Both the position numbers and the translations under genes were made by a program. A stretch of DNA of 64,000 nt from Tardiphaga sp. (GTDB taxonomy: Bacteria > Pseudomonadota > Alphaproteobacteria > Rhizobiales > Xanthobacteraceae), in NCBI GenBank assembly GCA_030147505.1, contig JASBVG010000092.1:43485-107484 (forward strand), read 5' to 3'. A model generated the notes under the pieces. The model was not told the DNA's origin. It saw only the letters and a list, made by a program, of their open reading frames with translations, and ran no database searches. How positions within the stretch are numbered: position 1 is the first letter of the stretch; each line of letters starts with the position of its first letter. Shown here one piece after another: positions 26,040 to 34,275 of the stretch.

Positions 26040-27206
26040 ATGACGTCGTCGCGCACCATCGTCATCGCTGGTGCGGGTATCGGCGGGCTCACCGCAGCTC
26101 TGGCGCTGGCCGCCAGAGGTTTTCGCGTCACCATACTAGAAAAGGCCGAACTGCTTGAAGAAGTCGGCGCCGGCCTGCAGCTATCGCCCAATGCCAGCCG
26201 TATCCTGATTGATCTCGGTCTCGCGCCGAGGCTCGCAACCAAGGCGGTCACGCCTGAAACAGTAACCATCATGACCGCCCGCAGCGGCGGCGAGGTGGTA
26301 CGCCTGTCACTCGCTTCGCCCGCCCGCCCCGATGCCCCCTACTGGCTGGTACACCGCGCCGATCTGCAGGGGGTCCTTCTGGCCGCTATACAGAGCCATC
26401 CGGACATCGACCTCCGCCTCGCCGCACCCGTGCAGGACATCGCGGCTGCCGCCGACACCATCCGTATCGGTGATTTCGAAGCCGCCGCTCTGATCGGCGC
26501 AGACGGCGCATGGTCCGCGGTGCGTGCAAAAGCCTTCCCGGCCATCCAGCCGCAATTCTCCGGCCTGATCGCATGGCGCGGCACCTGCGATGCCGCCAGC
26601 CTGCCCCCTGACCTGCGCCCGACCGGCGTTCAGCTATGGATGGGCCCGCGCGCGCACCTCGTCGTCTATCCAATGTCGGCGGGCACGCGGATCAATATGG
26701 TGGCCATCGTCCCCGGCGAGGCGCTTGCCCCCGGCTGGAATGCGCCCGGTACACATGATGACATAAACCTGCATTTCAGCAGGGCGCGCTGGCCGGCCAA
26801 TGCGCGCGCCATGATCGCCGCGACAGACAATTGGGGCCGCTGGCCGCTGTACACGATGCCCGACGGCGGTGTCTGGCATCGCGGCCGCGTCGCGCTGCTC
26901 GGCGATGCCGCCCATGCCATGGTGCCCTTCGCCGCGCAAGGCGCCGGCATGGCGATCGAGGATGCCGCCGTATTGGCACAGTGTCTCGGTGAAACAACCA
27001 GCGACGACGAATTACCCGCGGCACTGGCACGCTATACCGCGCTGAGACAACCGCGCGTTACCCGCGTACAGCGGATGGCCCGTCAACAAGGGCAGATCTA
27101 TCACCTGCGGGGACCGATGGCCTTCGCGCGCGATACGGTCATGCGTCTGCTCGGCCCCAACAGGCTGCAGGCGCGGCAGGACTGGATCTATCACTGGCGG
27201 CCGTAG
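26040..27206 (+). CDS. FAD-dependent monooxygenase (salicylate hydroxylase/UbiH-like)
   Basis: The 388-residue flavoprotein has the class A monooxygenase signature: GAGIGGLTAALALAARG (dinucleotide fold), a central IGADGAWSAVR (the DG motif) and GDAAHAMVPFAAQGAGMAIEDA (the GD motif). These enzymes hydroxylate aromatic rings using NAD(P)H and O2. The closest style is salicylate or 6-hydroxynicotinate 3-monooxygenase; the substrate is not determined. It lies nine bases after the zinc-finger gene. Confidence 0.88.
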   Translation: MTSSRTIVIAGAGIGGLTAALALAARGFRVTILEKAELLEEVGAGLQLSPNASRILIDLGLAPRLATKAVTPETVTIMTARSGGEVVRLSLASPARPDAPYWLVHRADLQGVLLAAIQSHPDIDLRLAAPVQDIAAAADTIRIGDFEAAALIGADGAWSAVRAKAFPAIQPQFSGLIAWRGTCDAASLPPDLRPTGVQLWMGPRAHLVVYPMSAGTRINMVAIVPGEALAPGWNAPGTHDDINLHFSRARWPANARAMIAATDNWGRWPLYTMPDGGVWHRGRVALLGDAAHAMVPFAAQGAGMAIEDAAVLAQCLGETTSDDELPAALARYTALRQPRVTRVQRMARQQGQIYHLRGPMAFARDTVMRLLGPNRLQARQDWIYHWRP

Positions 27207-27247
27207 GGCACGATCTCCGATCATGCTTCGACGGCGAAAGCGTACGA

Positions 27248-27649
27248 TCAGTGTCCGCGCGAACGTTTACCGGGCGCGGCGGGCGGCGGTGCCGGTGGCG
27301 CCGAGGCGACGCATTTGTTCTTCTGCCATTGCTCGTCGGCGAGCTTCGCCTGGGCGCGGGTCGAGATGTAATCGTTGCGATAGGCGAGTTCGCCGACCAC
27401 GCTGCCGGCCGTGCCGGTCTGCGCCTTGTCGATCAGTCCCTGCAATTCGGCCGTCCGCGTCTGCAACCGCTTGCGTTCGGCTTCGAGCTGCGGGCAGTCG
27501 GTCAGATCGTAGATCGACGGATCGACAAACGCCCCGGACAGCGCACCATCCCCCATGCTGGCGCATCCGCCGAGCTGGACGGCAAACAACAACACAGCAG
27601 CCGCAGCGACGCGGGACAACAAGTGAGAGCGAGGGGCGCGAGCGATCAT
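27248..27649 (-). CDS. Lipoprotein
   Basis: The 133-residue product has a signal peptide with lipobox LGGC (Cys29), followed by a polar domain with a short coiled-coil segment (CPQLEAERKRLQTRTAELQGLIDKAQ) and Pro/Ala-rich tail. Cysteines in DLTDCPQL and NKCVAS may pair. Probably an outer-membrane or periplasmic lipoprotein of unknown role. ATG at 27649 gives a typical basic N-terminus (MIARAPRSH). Confidence 0.8.
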   Translation of the reverse strand: MIARAPRSHLLSRVAAAAVLLFAVQLGGCASMGDGALSGAFVDPSIYDLTDCPQLEAERKRLQTRTAELQGLIDKAQTGTAGSVVGELAYRNDYISTRAQAKLADEQWQKNKCVASAPPAPPPAAPGKRSRGH

Positions 27650-27776
27650 CGGAACTTTCTAGGCGGGCTTTGTTGAGGTTGCGTAAAGCAGCGTCGGGTG
27701 GCCGGATTGAGGCCGATGGCCTTGGCAAATATCGGAATTGGCGCAGCGCCCATTTGCGGCTATGGAGACGCGGACT

Positions 27777-27862
27777 GCCCCCTTGATGGAATTGGTAGAC
27801 ATACAAGACTTAAAATCTTGAGTCCTCTGGGCGTGCCGGTTCGAGTCCGGCAGGGGGCACCA
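27777..27862 (+). tRNA. tRNA-Leu (TAA)
   Basis: The acceptor stem GCCCCCT (27777-27783) pairs with AGGGGGC (27852-27858), followed by discriminator A and encoded CCA. The anticodon arm is CAAGA / TCTTG (27804-27808 / 27816-27820) with anticodon TAA at 27811-27813. A long variable arm (class II tRNA) and the T-arm GCCGG-TTCGAGT-CCGGC are in place. It reads UUA/UUG leucine codons, rare in this GC-rich genome. Confidence 0.97.
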
Positions 27863-27921
27863 GATGGCCATCGCCGCGGTCCGCCATGGACGAAACGCCC
27901 GTCAGCGCCTAAATCTTGCTC

Positions 27922-28176
27922 ATGAAAAATCAGGCACCCTGGGCTCAAAAGGTTTTCGACGAGCCGCGAGTCGGCTTCGTCGCCGAATATGGCTCGCAAT
28001 TGCATCCGCTGGCGAAGCCACCGGAGCCGTCGCCGGCGCCGGGGCCATCGCCGCTCGACAAGATCATCGACGAAGACCGCCTCGGCTTTGCCGAAGCACA
28101 GCGCGCGGACGACACGCGGCGCGCTGCCATTGTTGCAAAGCTCCGCAGGCGGGGCCGCAAACCGCAGAGCACTTAG
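27922..28176 (+). CDS. Small hypothetical protein downstream of tRNA-Leu
   Basis: It encodes 84 residues with a repeated theme: PWAQKVFDEPRVGFVAEYG near the start and PLDKIIDEDRLGFAEAQRAD in the second half. Both have [ED]xR.GF[AV], joined by a Pro-rich linker. It ends in a basic RRRGRKPQST. No ribosome site is obvious and no family is recognised. It converges with the next gene, 45 bases apart. Confidence 0.45.
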   Translation: MKNQAPWAQKVFDEPRVGFVAEYGSQLHPLAKPPEPSPAPGPSPLDKIIDEDRLGFAEAQRADDTRRAAIVAKLRRRGRKPQST

Positions 28177-28221
28177 GATGGCCGGGCTGGTGTGAACCCG
28201 ACCGATCCTGTCAGTTCTTCC

Positions 28222-29445
28222 CTACTTCTTCGCCGTCACCATCGGGCATGCGCTGGTTGAAAGCGGCGCGAAGGCTTCGTCCGCCTTCACCGTGGCGAGG
28301 ATCTTCAGCACGTCATAGGGGTCCTTGACCTCGTTCTGCTTCTTCACTTCGGCCAGATACATGTCATGAACCATCAGATTGTCCGGACGCAGCTTGCCGT
28401 TGCGCAGGAAGGCGTCGTCGAAGGTGCGACCCTGCAGATCCTTCACCACCGCCGCCGGGTCCTTGCTGTTCACCGCTTCCACCGACTTGATGTAGTTCAG
28501 CGTCGATGAATAGACGCCGGCCTGCATCATGCTTGGCGGCTTGCCCATCTTGGCGGCGTAACGCTTCGAGAACTCGCGGGTACGGTCGTCCATGTTCCAG
28601 TAGAAGCCCGACGTCACCAGCAGGCCTGCGGCGCTCTTGAGGCCAACGCTGCGGATGTCGTTCACATCGAGCAGCAGCGCGATCATCTTCTGATCGCCGC
28701 CCATCAGGCCGAATTCTTCCGCCTGCTTGATGACGTTCTGCGTATCGCTGCCCGCATTGGCCACGGCAATGACCTTGGCACCCGATGATTTCGCCGTCAG
28801 CAGCTGCGAGGAGAAATCCGCCGTATTGATCGGATGCGGTGCTCGGCCGAGTGCCTTGCCGCCGCCCTTGACTGCCACCTCGGTCACGTCGCGCTCGAGC
28901 GCATGGCCGAAAGCATAGTCCGCGACAATGAAGAAGAAGGTGTTGTCGCCACGCTGGATCATCGCCTTGGCGGCGACATTAGCAAGCGCATAGGTGTTGT
29001 AGGTCCACTGGATGAAATTCGGCGAACAGAATTTTCCACTCAGATCCGCGGATCCGCCAGCGGACGTGATGAACATCTTGTTGCGTTCTTTGGCAAAGGT
29101 CTGCACGGCGATACAGACCGACGATACCGGCACGTCGAGAATGACATCGACGCCTTCCTGATCGTACCACTGGCGCGCGATATTGCCGCCGACATCGGGC
29201 TTGTTGAGATGGTCCGCGGAGATGATCTGAATCGGCTTGCCGAGCGCCTTGCCGCCGCATTCATCGATGGCGAGCTGTGCTGCCGTGACCGAGCCGGCAC
29301 CGCCATTGTCGGCGAACAGTCCGGTCATGTCGGTGAGCACGCCGAATTTCAGCGGGCTGTCATTCGCTGCGCGGACGATGGCCGGCGACGCGATCAGGCC
29401 GAGACCCGTGGCCCCGACTCCGGCCAAGAACGTACGACGCTTCAT
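28222..29445 (-). CDS. Tat-exported ABC transporter ligand-binding protein (LivK type)
   Basis: This 407-residue protein has a twin-arginine signal peptide (MKRRTFLAGVGATG, cleavage near IVRA) and a Peripla_BP_6 fold of the branched-chain amino acid/amide-binding family (FGVLTDMTGLFADNGGAGSVTAAQLAIDE). No permease or ATPase gene of the Liv type lies next to it, so it is an orphan here. GGGAG nine bases ahead of the ATG supports the start. The ligand is unknown; relatives bind amino acids, amides or aromatic acids. Confidence 0.88.
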   Translation of the reverse strand: MKRRTFLAGVGATGLGLIASPAIVRAANDSPLKFGVLTDMTGLFADNGGAGSVTAAQLAIDECGGKALGKPIQIISADHLNKPDVGGNIARQWYDQEGVDVILDVPVSSVCIAVQTFAKERNKMFITSAGGSADLSGKFCSPNFIQWTYNTYALANVAAKAMIQRGDNTFFFIVADYAFGHALERDVTEVAVKGGGKALGRAPHPINTADFSSQLLTAKSSGAKVIAVANAGSDTQNVIKQAEEFGLMGGDQKMIALLLDVNDIRSVGLKSAAGLLVTSGFYWNMDDRTREFSKRYAAKMGKPPSMMQAGVYSSTLNYIKSVEAVNSKDPAAVVKDLQGRTFDDAFLRNGKLRPDNLMVHDMYLAEVKKQNEVKDPYDVLKILATVKADEAFAPLSTSACPMVTAKK

Positions 29446-29593
29446 GTTCGTTTTCTCCCTGTTTTGATTTTTGTTGGCCGGGAGATTGCGTTGCGATGCG
29501 CGACGACGCAAGACGCGGGCGCGGCTTTTCTGATCAAAGGCTTGCGAACTGAGACGATCGGACGCGAATTCACGTATGTGAATTGCTCGAGGA

Positions 29594-29675
29594 CGTAAGA
29601 TGGGTTGAGCGTAGCGATACCTATCACCAACTGCGGATGAGATGATGGGTATCGCTACGCTCAACCCATCTTACG
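29594..29675. repeat. Dispersed palindrome, family A copy 2 (28-bp perfect arms)
   Basis: Arms at 29594-29621 and 29648-29675 are inverted copies (28 matching bases; the left ends CGATACC, the right begins GGGTATCG) with a 26-base loop. The arms share GGGTTGAGCG..GCGATACC with the copy at 51-147. It lies 3 bases from the deoR stop and 150 bases before the start of the ligand-binding protein, so it may end the upstream operon. Confidence 0.8.
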
Positions 29676-29678
29676 GCG

Positions 29679-30440
29679 TCACTCGGCCACCACGACACGC
29701 GCACCACTCGCAGCAAACATCACACGCTGATTGTTCGCGGCATCGCCATCGGTCACCAGCGTCCAGTGCGGCGGCAGCGGCGCCCAGGCATCCTGTTCGG
29801 CGCGGCCGAGCTTGCCGGCATCTGCGAGGATGATCACGTCCTTCGCCTGCTGCATCATGAGCGACTTCAACGCGACCTGTTCGAGATCGGCCTCGCAGAG
29901 CCCGCGTCCGTTGACGACGCCGTCGGCACTCATGATCGCACGATCCGCCGTCATGCGGCGCAATGCCTCGGCCGCAAGCGGCCCCATGGTGCTCATGCTG
30001 GTGGCGCGGATAGCGCCGCCGAGCACAATGAGTTCGATCCCCGGCGCCTTGGCCAGGAAAGGCAACAGCGCGAGATTGTTGGTGATGATGCGCAGCTTGC
30101 GTTGCAGCAGCAGCCGGCCGAACGCGGCCACCGTGGAGCCGGCGTCGAGAATCAGCGTCTCGCCATCCTTGACGAGATCGGCTGCCGCGCGAGCGATCGC
30201 CTGCTTGGCCTTGCCTTGCACCGCGATACGCTGGTCGAGCGTGGCCTCCGCCACATGGCCGGTGAGGATGGCGCCACCATAGGTGCGGCGCACGTGGTTA
30301 TTCTGCGACAGGAACTGGAGATCGCGGCGCACCGTCGAGGCGGAGACGTCGAAACGACGGGCGAGATCGTCGACATCGATCTCGCCGGCATTGAGCGCGT
30401 CGAGCAGGCGTGCACGTCGGTCCTTGCTGCGCATCGACAT
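29679..30440 (-). CDS. DeoR-family transcriptional regulator
   Basis: The 253-residue product has an N-terminal winged helix (DLARRFDVSASTVRRDLQFLS, about 25-45) with the DeoR signature, and a C-terminal sugar-phosphate-sensing domain (DAGSTVAAFGRLL, LGGAIRATSMSTMGPLA). It is the last gene of the kdgT-dtnK-pdxA unit, separated from pdxA by a dispersed repeat, and likely represses it, with a phosphorylated intermediate as inducer; this is inferred. ATG at 30440 has GGGAA six bases ahead; the frame open to 30584 reads through the repeat and is not protein. Confidence 0.88.
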   Translation of the reverse strand: MSMRSKDRRARLLDALNAGEIDVDDLARRFDVSASTVRRDLQFLSQNNHVRRTYGGAILTGHVAEATLDQRIAVQGKAKQAIARAAADLVKDGETLILDAGSTVAAFGRLLLQRKLRIITNNLALLPFLAKAPGIELIVLGGAIRATSMSTMGPLAAEALRRMTADRAIMSADGVVNGRGLCEADLEQVALKSLMMQQAKDVIILADAGKLGRAEQDAWAPLPPHWTLVTDGDAANNQRVMFAASGARVVVAE

Positions 30441-30461
30441 CGATTCCCGGCCCCACTTCCC

Positions 30462-30585
30462 TGTGCCCCGGACGCGACGCAGCACGAAGTGCTGCTTCGC
30501 AGAGCCGGGGCCGTCAAACACCGGCGCCTTGGCGGTCCCGGTTCTGCGAAGCAACGCAAAAGCGTTGCATCGCGCCCGGGACACG
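30462..30585. repeat. Dispersed repeat with palindromic ends (family F)
   Basis: The element begins GTGCCCCGGACGCG and ends CGCGCCCGGGACAC, which are near inverted copies. Between them lie GCAGCACGAAGTGCTGC and GCAACGCAAAAGCGTTGC hairpins. This GTGCCCCGGACGCG-type element is of a sort common between genes in this bacterial group. It separates pdxA from deoR. Confidence 0.6.
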
Positions 30586-30608
30586 GATGGGTCAACGCGG
30601 ACGAGGCG

Positions 30609-31610
30609 TCAAGCCGCCTTGGCGCCCGGCGCGAGATCGACGGCCTGGCGCAGCGCCTCGATCAGGCTGCGCTCGTCGGCAATGCCCTTACCGGCGATGT
30701 CGAACGCGGTACCGTGATCGACCGAGGTACGGATGACCGGCAGGCCGACGGTGATGTTCACGCCGGATTCGAGGCCGAGCACCTTGATCGGGCCATGGCC
30801 CTGATCGTGATACATGGCGACCACCATGTCGTAATCGCCGCGGCCGGCGAGGAAGAACAGCGTGTCGGCCGGCAGCGGGCCGCGCACGTCCCAGCCCTTG
30901 GCCTGGCACTTCTCGACAGCCGGCGTGATCTTCTCGGCTTCCTCGCCATAACCGAACAGGCCGTTCTCGCCGGCATGCGGATTGATGGCGCAGACGCCGA
31001 TCTTCGGATTCGTGATGCCGGCCTTCACCAGCACGTCATGGCCACGCGTGATGACGCGCTCGACCAGACCCGGCTCGATCTTCCTGATGGCGTCGATCAA
31101 GCCGATATGCGTGGTCACGTGAATGACGCGCAGCTTCGGCGAGACCAGCATCATCGACACTTCCGGCGTGCCGGTGAGATGCGCGAGCAATTCGGTGTGA
31201 CCGGGATATTTGTGGCCGGCCGCATGCAGCGCTTCCTTCGACAGCGGCGCGGTGCAGATACCCTGGGCGAGCCCGGCCTGCACTACCTGCACGGCCTTCT
31301 CGATATAGCGGTAGGCGGCCTCACCGGCGACCGGCGACATCTGACCGAACGGCAGATCTTCCGGAACGATCTTCAGATCGACACACTGGACATTCTTCGA
31401 CGTGAAATTCGCGTCCTTCGCATCGGCCAGCGAATCCACCTGAAGCGCGCCGCCGACGATCTTGCCGGCCTGACGCAGGCGACCGGCGTCGCCGATCACC
31501 AGCATGTTGCACAACTCCTGCGCTTCTGGTTGCGCCAGCGCCTTCATGATCACTTCGGGGCCGATACCGGCCGGATCGCCCATGGTGATCGCAATGGTCG
31601 GACGGGTCAT
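30609..31610 (-). CDS. pdxA2: PdxA-family dehydrogenase, likely D-threonate 4-phosphate dehydrogenase (PdxA2)
   Basis: This 333-residue metal-dependent dehydrogenase has the PdxA pattern: ITMGDPAGIGPE, the GHTELLAH metal site, INPHAGENGLFG and MYHDQGHGPIK. True PdxA acts in vitamin B6 synthesis on 4-hydroxythreonine 4-phosphate. The PdxA2 branch, found next to DUF1537 kinases, oxidises and decarboxylates 4-phospho-D-threonate to dihydroxyacetone phosphate. The neighbourhood points to PdxA2 rather than biosynthetic PdxA. Its ATG overlaps the kinase stop by four bases (ATGA), so the two are coupled. Confidence 0.85.
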   Translation of the reverse strand: MTRPTIAITMGDPAGIGPEVIMKALAQPEAQELCNMLVIGDAGRLRQAGKIVGGALQVDSLADAKDANFTSKNVQCVDLKIVPEDLPFGQMSPVAGEAAYRYIEKAVQVVQAGLAQGICTAPLSKEALHAAGHKYPGHTELLAHLTGTPEVSMMLVSPKLRVIHVTTHIGLIDAIRKIEPGLVERVITRGHDVLVKAGITNPKIGVCAINPHAGENGLFGYGEEAEKITPAVEKCQAKGWDVRGPLPADTLFFLAGRGDYDMVVAMYHDQGHGPIKVLGLESGVNITVGLPVIRTSVDHGTAFDIAGKGIADERSLIEALRQAVDLAPGAKAA

Positions 31611-32860
31611 GCAAAGCTTCCTTTGGTTCGGACGGCGCGAAGACGTTCGCTGATACGGATGAGGCTCATCTCGTCACCGAAGGCACCGGCCTTGGTGGCG
31701 ATGGGAACGGAGAGCTGGCCGAGAGTCTGACCGAGCGACACGCCAGGCTCGATCTCGTCGGCCAGACGGATGCCGTTGACACCGAAGCGCGACAGCAGCG
31801 CGGCCGCGGTCTCGCCGCCGGTGGCCGCAAAGGCGCCGATCGACGGCGCGACGCTTTCGAGCGTGACGGCAAGACCCTCGGCGAGCTTGGGGCCGAGCTC
31901 CATGTTGGGACGATCGTCCATCATGATCTCGACCAGCGCATCGCCGCCGGAGGCAAGATGTTTTGATACGTCAGCGGCGAGCGTTACGCGCTCGGGCACC
32001 GAGGCATCGAGCAGCGTCTCGGGCGCCACCGGAAAATGTTTTACGGTGCCGGTTTCATCAAGTTTTCTCGCAGCAGAACGGGAAGCACCGGCAAGCGAAC
32101 CAACGACGATCAGCGTGCCCTGCTCGCTCGTGGGAATGCGCAGCGGCTCCACGGTCGTACCGGTATCGAGACCAGCGAGTGCATGGGCAAGGCCGGCACT
32201 GCCGATGAAGAACGTCGCCTTCGACGCATGCAGGCTCGCTTCAGCGATCAGATGCAGATCGTCATCGGTCTCGGCGTCGCACACCGCGACGACATCGCCT
32301 TCGGCAGCAAGTTTTGCGAAAACGGATTTGAGACCGCCGCCGCGAATGGTGGCAAGCGTCACTTTCTCGCCGCGAATGCCGGCGGTGGCCAGCACATCGA
32401 CGAGATCGGCATTGGGATAGGTGTGATCGCGCTGCCAGACTTCCGCGTCTTCTAGCGGCTCACCCTTGACGAGAATCCGGCCATTGACCGTGGTGCGGCC
32501 GGTGGCCGGAAAGGCCGGCGCGAAGACACCGAAGCCGGCTCCGACGTTCTTTTTGAGGAAGTCGAGCGCCGCTTTGGTCTCTGCTGCGGGCTGGCCCCGC
32601 AGCGTCGAGTCGATTTTCTTGAACAATGTGCGACCCGGCTCGCACAAGCGAGCCAGGACATCTGCGTGGCGTTGAGCTGCGTCCGCGGCAGACATGCCGC
32701 GGCTCGCTGCATCATAGGCGAGGACTGGCAGCTGGTGATCCGATGCATCGGATACTTCGCCCCATGTCACTGCGGCGATGCTTCCCCGTCGCCCGAAGGC
32801 GATGGCGCAGTCCGCGGCACCGGTGAGATCGTCCGCAAGGATCAGCCAGCGATCAGTCAT
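31607..32860 (-). CDS. dtnK: Four-carbon acid sugar kinase (DUF1537), likely D-threonate kinase
   Basis: This 417-residue kinase of the DUF1537 family has the N-terminal substrate domain ILADDLTGAADCAIAF and the conserved KKIDSTLRGQ (about 98-107), and a C-terminal nucleotide domain with ATGGETAAALL. Members phosphorylate C4 sugar acids at O4. Placed directly before a PdxA-type dehydrogenase, with no OtnI or OtnC genes, it best fits D-threonate rather than erythronate pathways. It begins one base after the kdgT stop. The frame open to 33067 overlaps kdgT and is not used. Confidence 0.85.
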   Translation of the reverse strand: MTDRWLILADDLTGAADCAIAFGRRGSIAAVTWGEVSDASDHQLPVLAYDAASRGMSAADAAQRHADVLARLCEPGRTLFKKIDSTLRGQPAAETKAALDFLKKNVGAGFGVFAPAFPATGRTTVNGRILVKGEPLEDAEVWQRDHTYPNADLVDVLATAGIRGEKVTLATIRGGGLKSVFAKLAAEGDVVAVCDAETDDDLHLIAEASLHASKATFFIGSAGLAHALAGLDTGTTVEPLRIPTSEQGTLIVVGSLAGASRSAARKLDETGTVKHFPVAPETLLDASVPERVTLAADVSKHLASGGDALVEIMMDDRPNMELGPKLAEGLAVTLESVAPSIGAFAATGGETAAALLSRFGVNGIRLADEIEPGVSLGQTLGQLSVPIATKAGAFGDEMSLIRISERLRAVRTKGSFA

Positions 32861-32861
32861 G

Positions 32862-33893
32862 TCAGTGTCCGGTTGCCGGGGCCGAGGATGCCGGTGCCTG
32901 AACGGGTGTAGCGGCTGTTTCTTCCGCCGGCTCCACGTCGCGGCCGACGATCTTCGCGGTCCATGCAGTGGCGATCGGCACCAGGATGGCAGTGACAACG
33001 ACGCAGGCTGCAACGAGAATGGTCGCGGGTGCGGCGGCTTCTGCATAGGCCGGATTGGCGGCGGCAACGATAGCAGGCACTGCAGCAGCGTTGCCCGCGG
33101 TCGAAGCCGCGGCGACGCCGGCGACGCCGTTGCCGCCGATCAGACGGTCGGCGAAGAACAGCGGAATGCCGGTGAACACGACGACCGCGACGCCCATGCC
33201 GAGGCCGAGCAGACCGGCCTGCCAGACCTTGCTGAGATCGAGGCCCGCACCGAGCGCGAAGGCGAAGAACGGGATCATCACCGGGATCGCCTTGCTGAGA
33301 AATTCACGCATGTCGCGATCAAGATTGCCGATCAGCATGCCGACGGCGAGCGGCAGGATCGCGCCGACCAGCGTCTGCACCGGGAAAGCCGACAGACCGG
33401 CCACGCCGAGCGTGATCATGGTGAGGAACGGACCGCTTTCCAGCGACATGATCGTGTAGGCACCGACGTCGCGCGGGCGGCCGTACTGGCCCATCAGCGC
33501 CATGTAGAGACCGCCATTGGTGTCATTCATCGAGGCGACGATGGCGAGGGTCGAGAGACCAGCGAACATTCCGGCGGAAACCGGAGCTTCGGCGAAGCCG
33601 AGGACGCGACCGAAAACCAGGCCGAGGACCATGGCGGTTGCGACCTTCACGATCAGCAGCGTGCCGCCCTTTTTGACGATGTAGGGGGTCGCTTTGACGT
33701 CGATGCTGGCGCCCATGCAGACGTAGAACACCGCGAGAATGGTCAGGGCGCCCGAGAACAGCGCGCCGGTGAAGGAGCCGAAATATTTCGGGGTGCCCGG
33801 AAAGAAGGTGGCGATCAGCGCGCCGGCCAGAAGCGGAACCACCATCATACCGCCGGGAACTTTCTCGATCGCCCGCTTGATTGGAATTTGCAT
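32862..33893 (-). CDS. kdgT: KdgT-family sugar acid permease
   Basis: The 343-residue membrane carrier is clearly of the KdgT (2-keto-3-deoxygluconate permease) family, with the diagnostic MQIPIKRAIEKVPGGMMVVPL start, LAVFYVCMGASI, NDTNGGLYMALMGQYG, SLESGPFLTMI and a GIPLFFADRLIGG loop. It is a proton symporter type with about ten helices. Lying one base ahead of the C4 acid kinase, it probably imports the kinase substrate (threonate) rather than KDG; no KDG kinase or aldolase is present. GGGGAG lies nine bases before the ATG. Confidence 0.9.
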   Translation of the reverse strand: MQIPIKRAIEKVPGGMMVVPLLAGALIATFFPGTPKYFGSFTGALFSGALTILAVFYVCMGASIDVKATPYIVKKGGTLLIVKVATAMVLGLVFGRVLGFAEAPVSAGMFAGLSTLAIVASMNDTNGGLYMALMGQYGRPRDVGAYTIMSLESGPFLTMITLGVAGLSAFPVQTLVGAILPLAVGMLIGNLDRDMREFLSKAIPVMIPFFAFALGAGLDLSKVWQAGLLGLGMGVAVVVFTGIPLFFADRLIGGNGVAGVAAASTAGNAAAVPAIVAAANPAYAEAAAPATILVAACVVVTAILVPIATAWTAKIVGRDVEPAEETAATPVQAPASSAPATGH

Positions 33894-34201
33894 GTTTGAA
33901 CTCCCCGTCTTCGCGCCTTGCGCCTTAATCGATTATTCTGCGCAATTCGCCCGTATGGCCCCAGCGCGGGCGGCGGTTTATGCGCGCTACACGCAAATGA
34001 CAACCCCGTTTTGCGCAATTCGCGCATCTTTAAAGAATGCCTTAACGCATCGATATTGCGGATGACCGCCGCAAGAATGCTGCAAGAAGGCGCGAACGGA
34101 CACCGACAGGGCACCGGACCCCGGTAATAAGAAACCTTTTTCCGCAAGGATGCCGCGGGCCTGCCGCTGGAATGACGCAACGGCCTCTGGTCTGCCGCAA
34201 G
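33894..34201. promoter_or_regulatory. Control region of kdgT operon with repeated TGCGCAATTCGC
   Basis: The 12-mer TGCGCAATTCGC occurs at 33939-33950 and again at 34012-34023, where it extends to the near-palindrome TGCGCAATTCGCGCA. The two copies start 73 bases apart, close to seven helical turns, 46 and 119 bases ahead of the kdgT start. This is the layout of paired operators for a looping repressor; the DeoR regulator of the operon is the natural candidate. No gene is seen in this stretch. Confidence 0.5.
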
Positions 34202-34235
34202 AAAAAGCGCCGGCCTGAGGGGCAGGCCGGCGCTT
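34202..34235 (-). terminator. Rho-independent terminator of binding-protein gene 1
   Basis: A 13-bp perfect stem (34205-34217 with 34223-34235; arms AAGCGCCGGCCTG and CAGGCCGGCGCTT) with a five-base loop is followed on the minus strand by TTTTT (complement of 34202-34206). It sits 40 bases after the stop of the first DppA-type gene. Confidence 0.9.
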
Positions 34236-34275
34236 CCGCGTATTTTCGTGTGGCAGCAGTGAGGCAGGCTGCCGA

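Noticed and set aside
27777..28221. tRNA-Leu as an integration site for a mobile element
   Set aside because: No integrase, no second copy of the tRNA 3' end and no change in composition were seen downstream.
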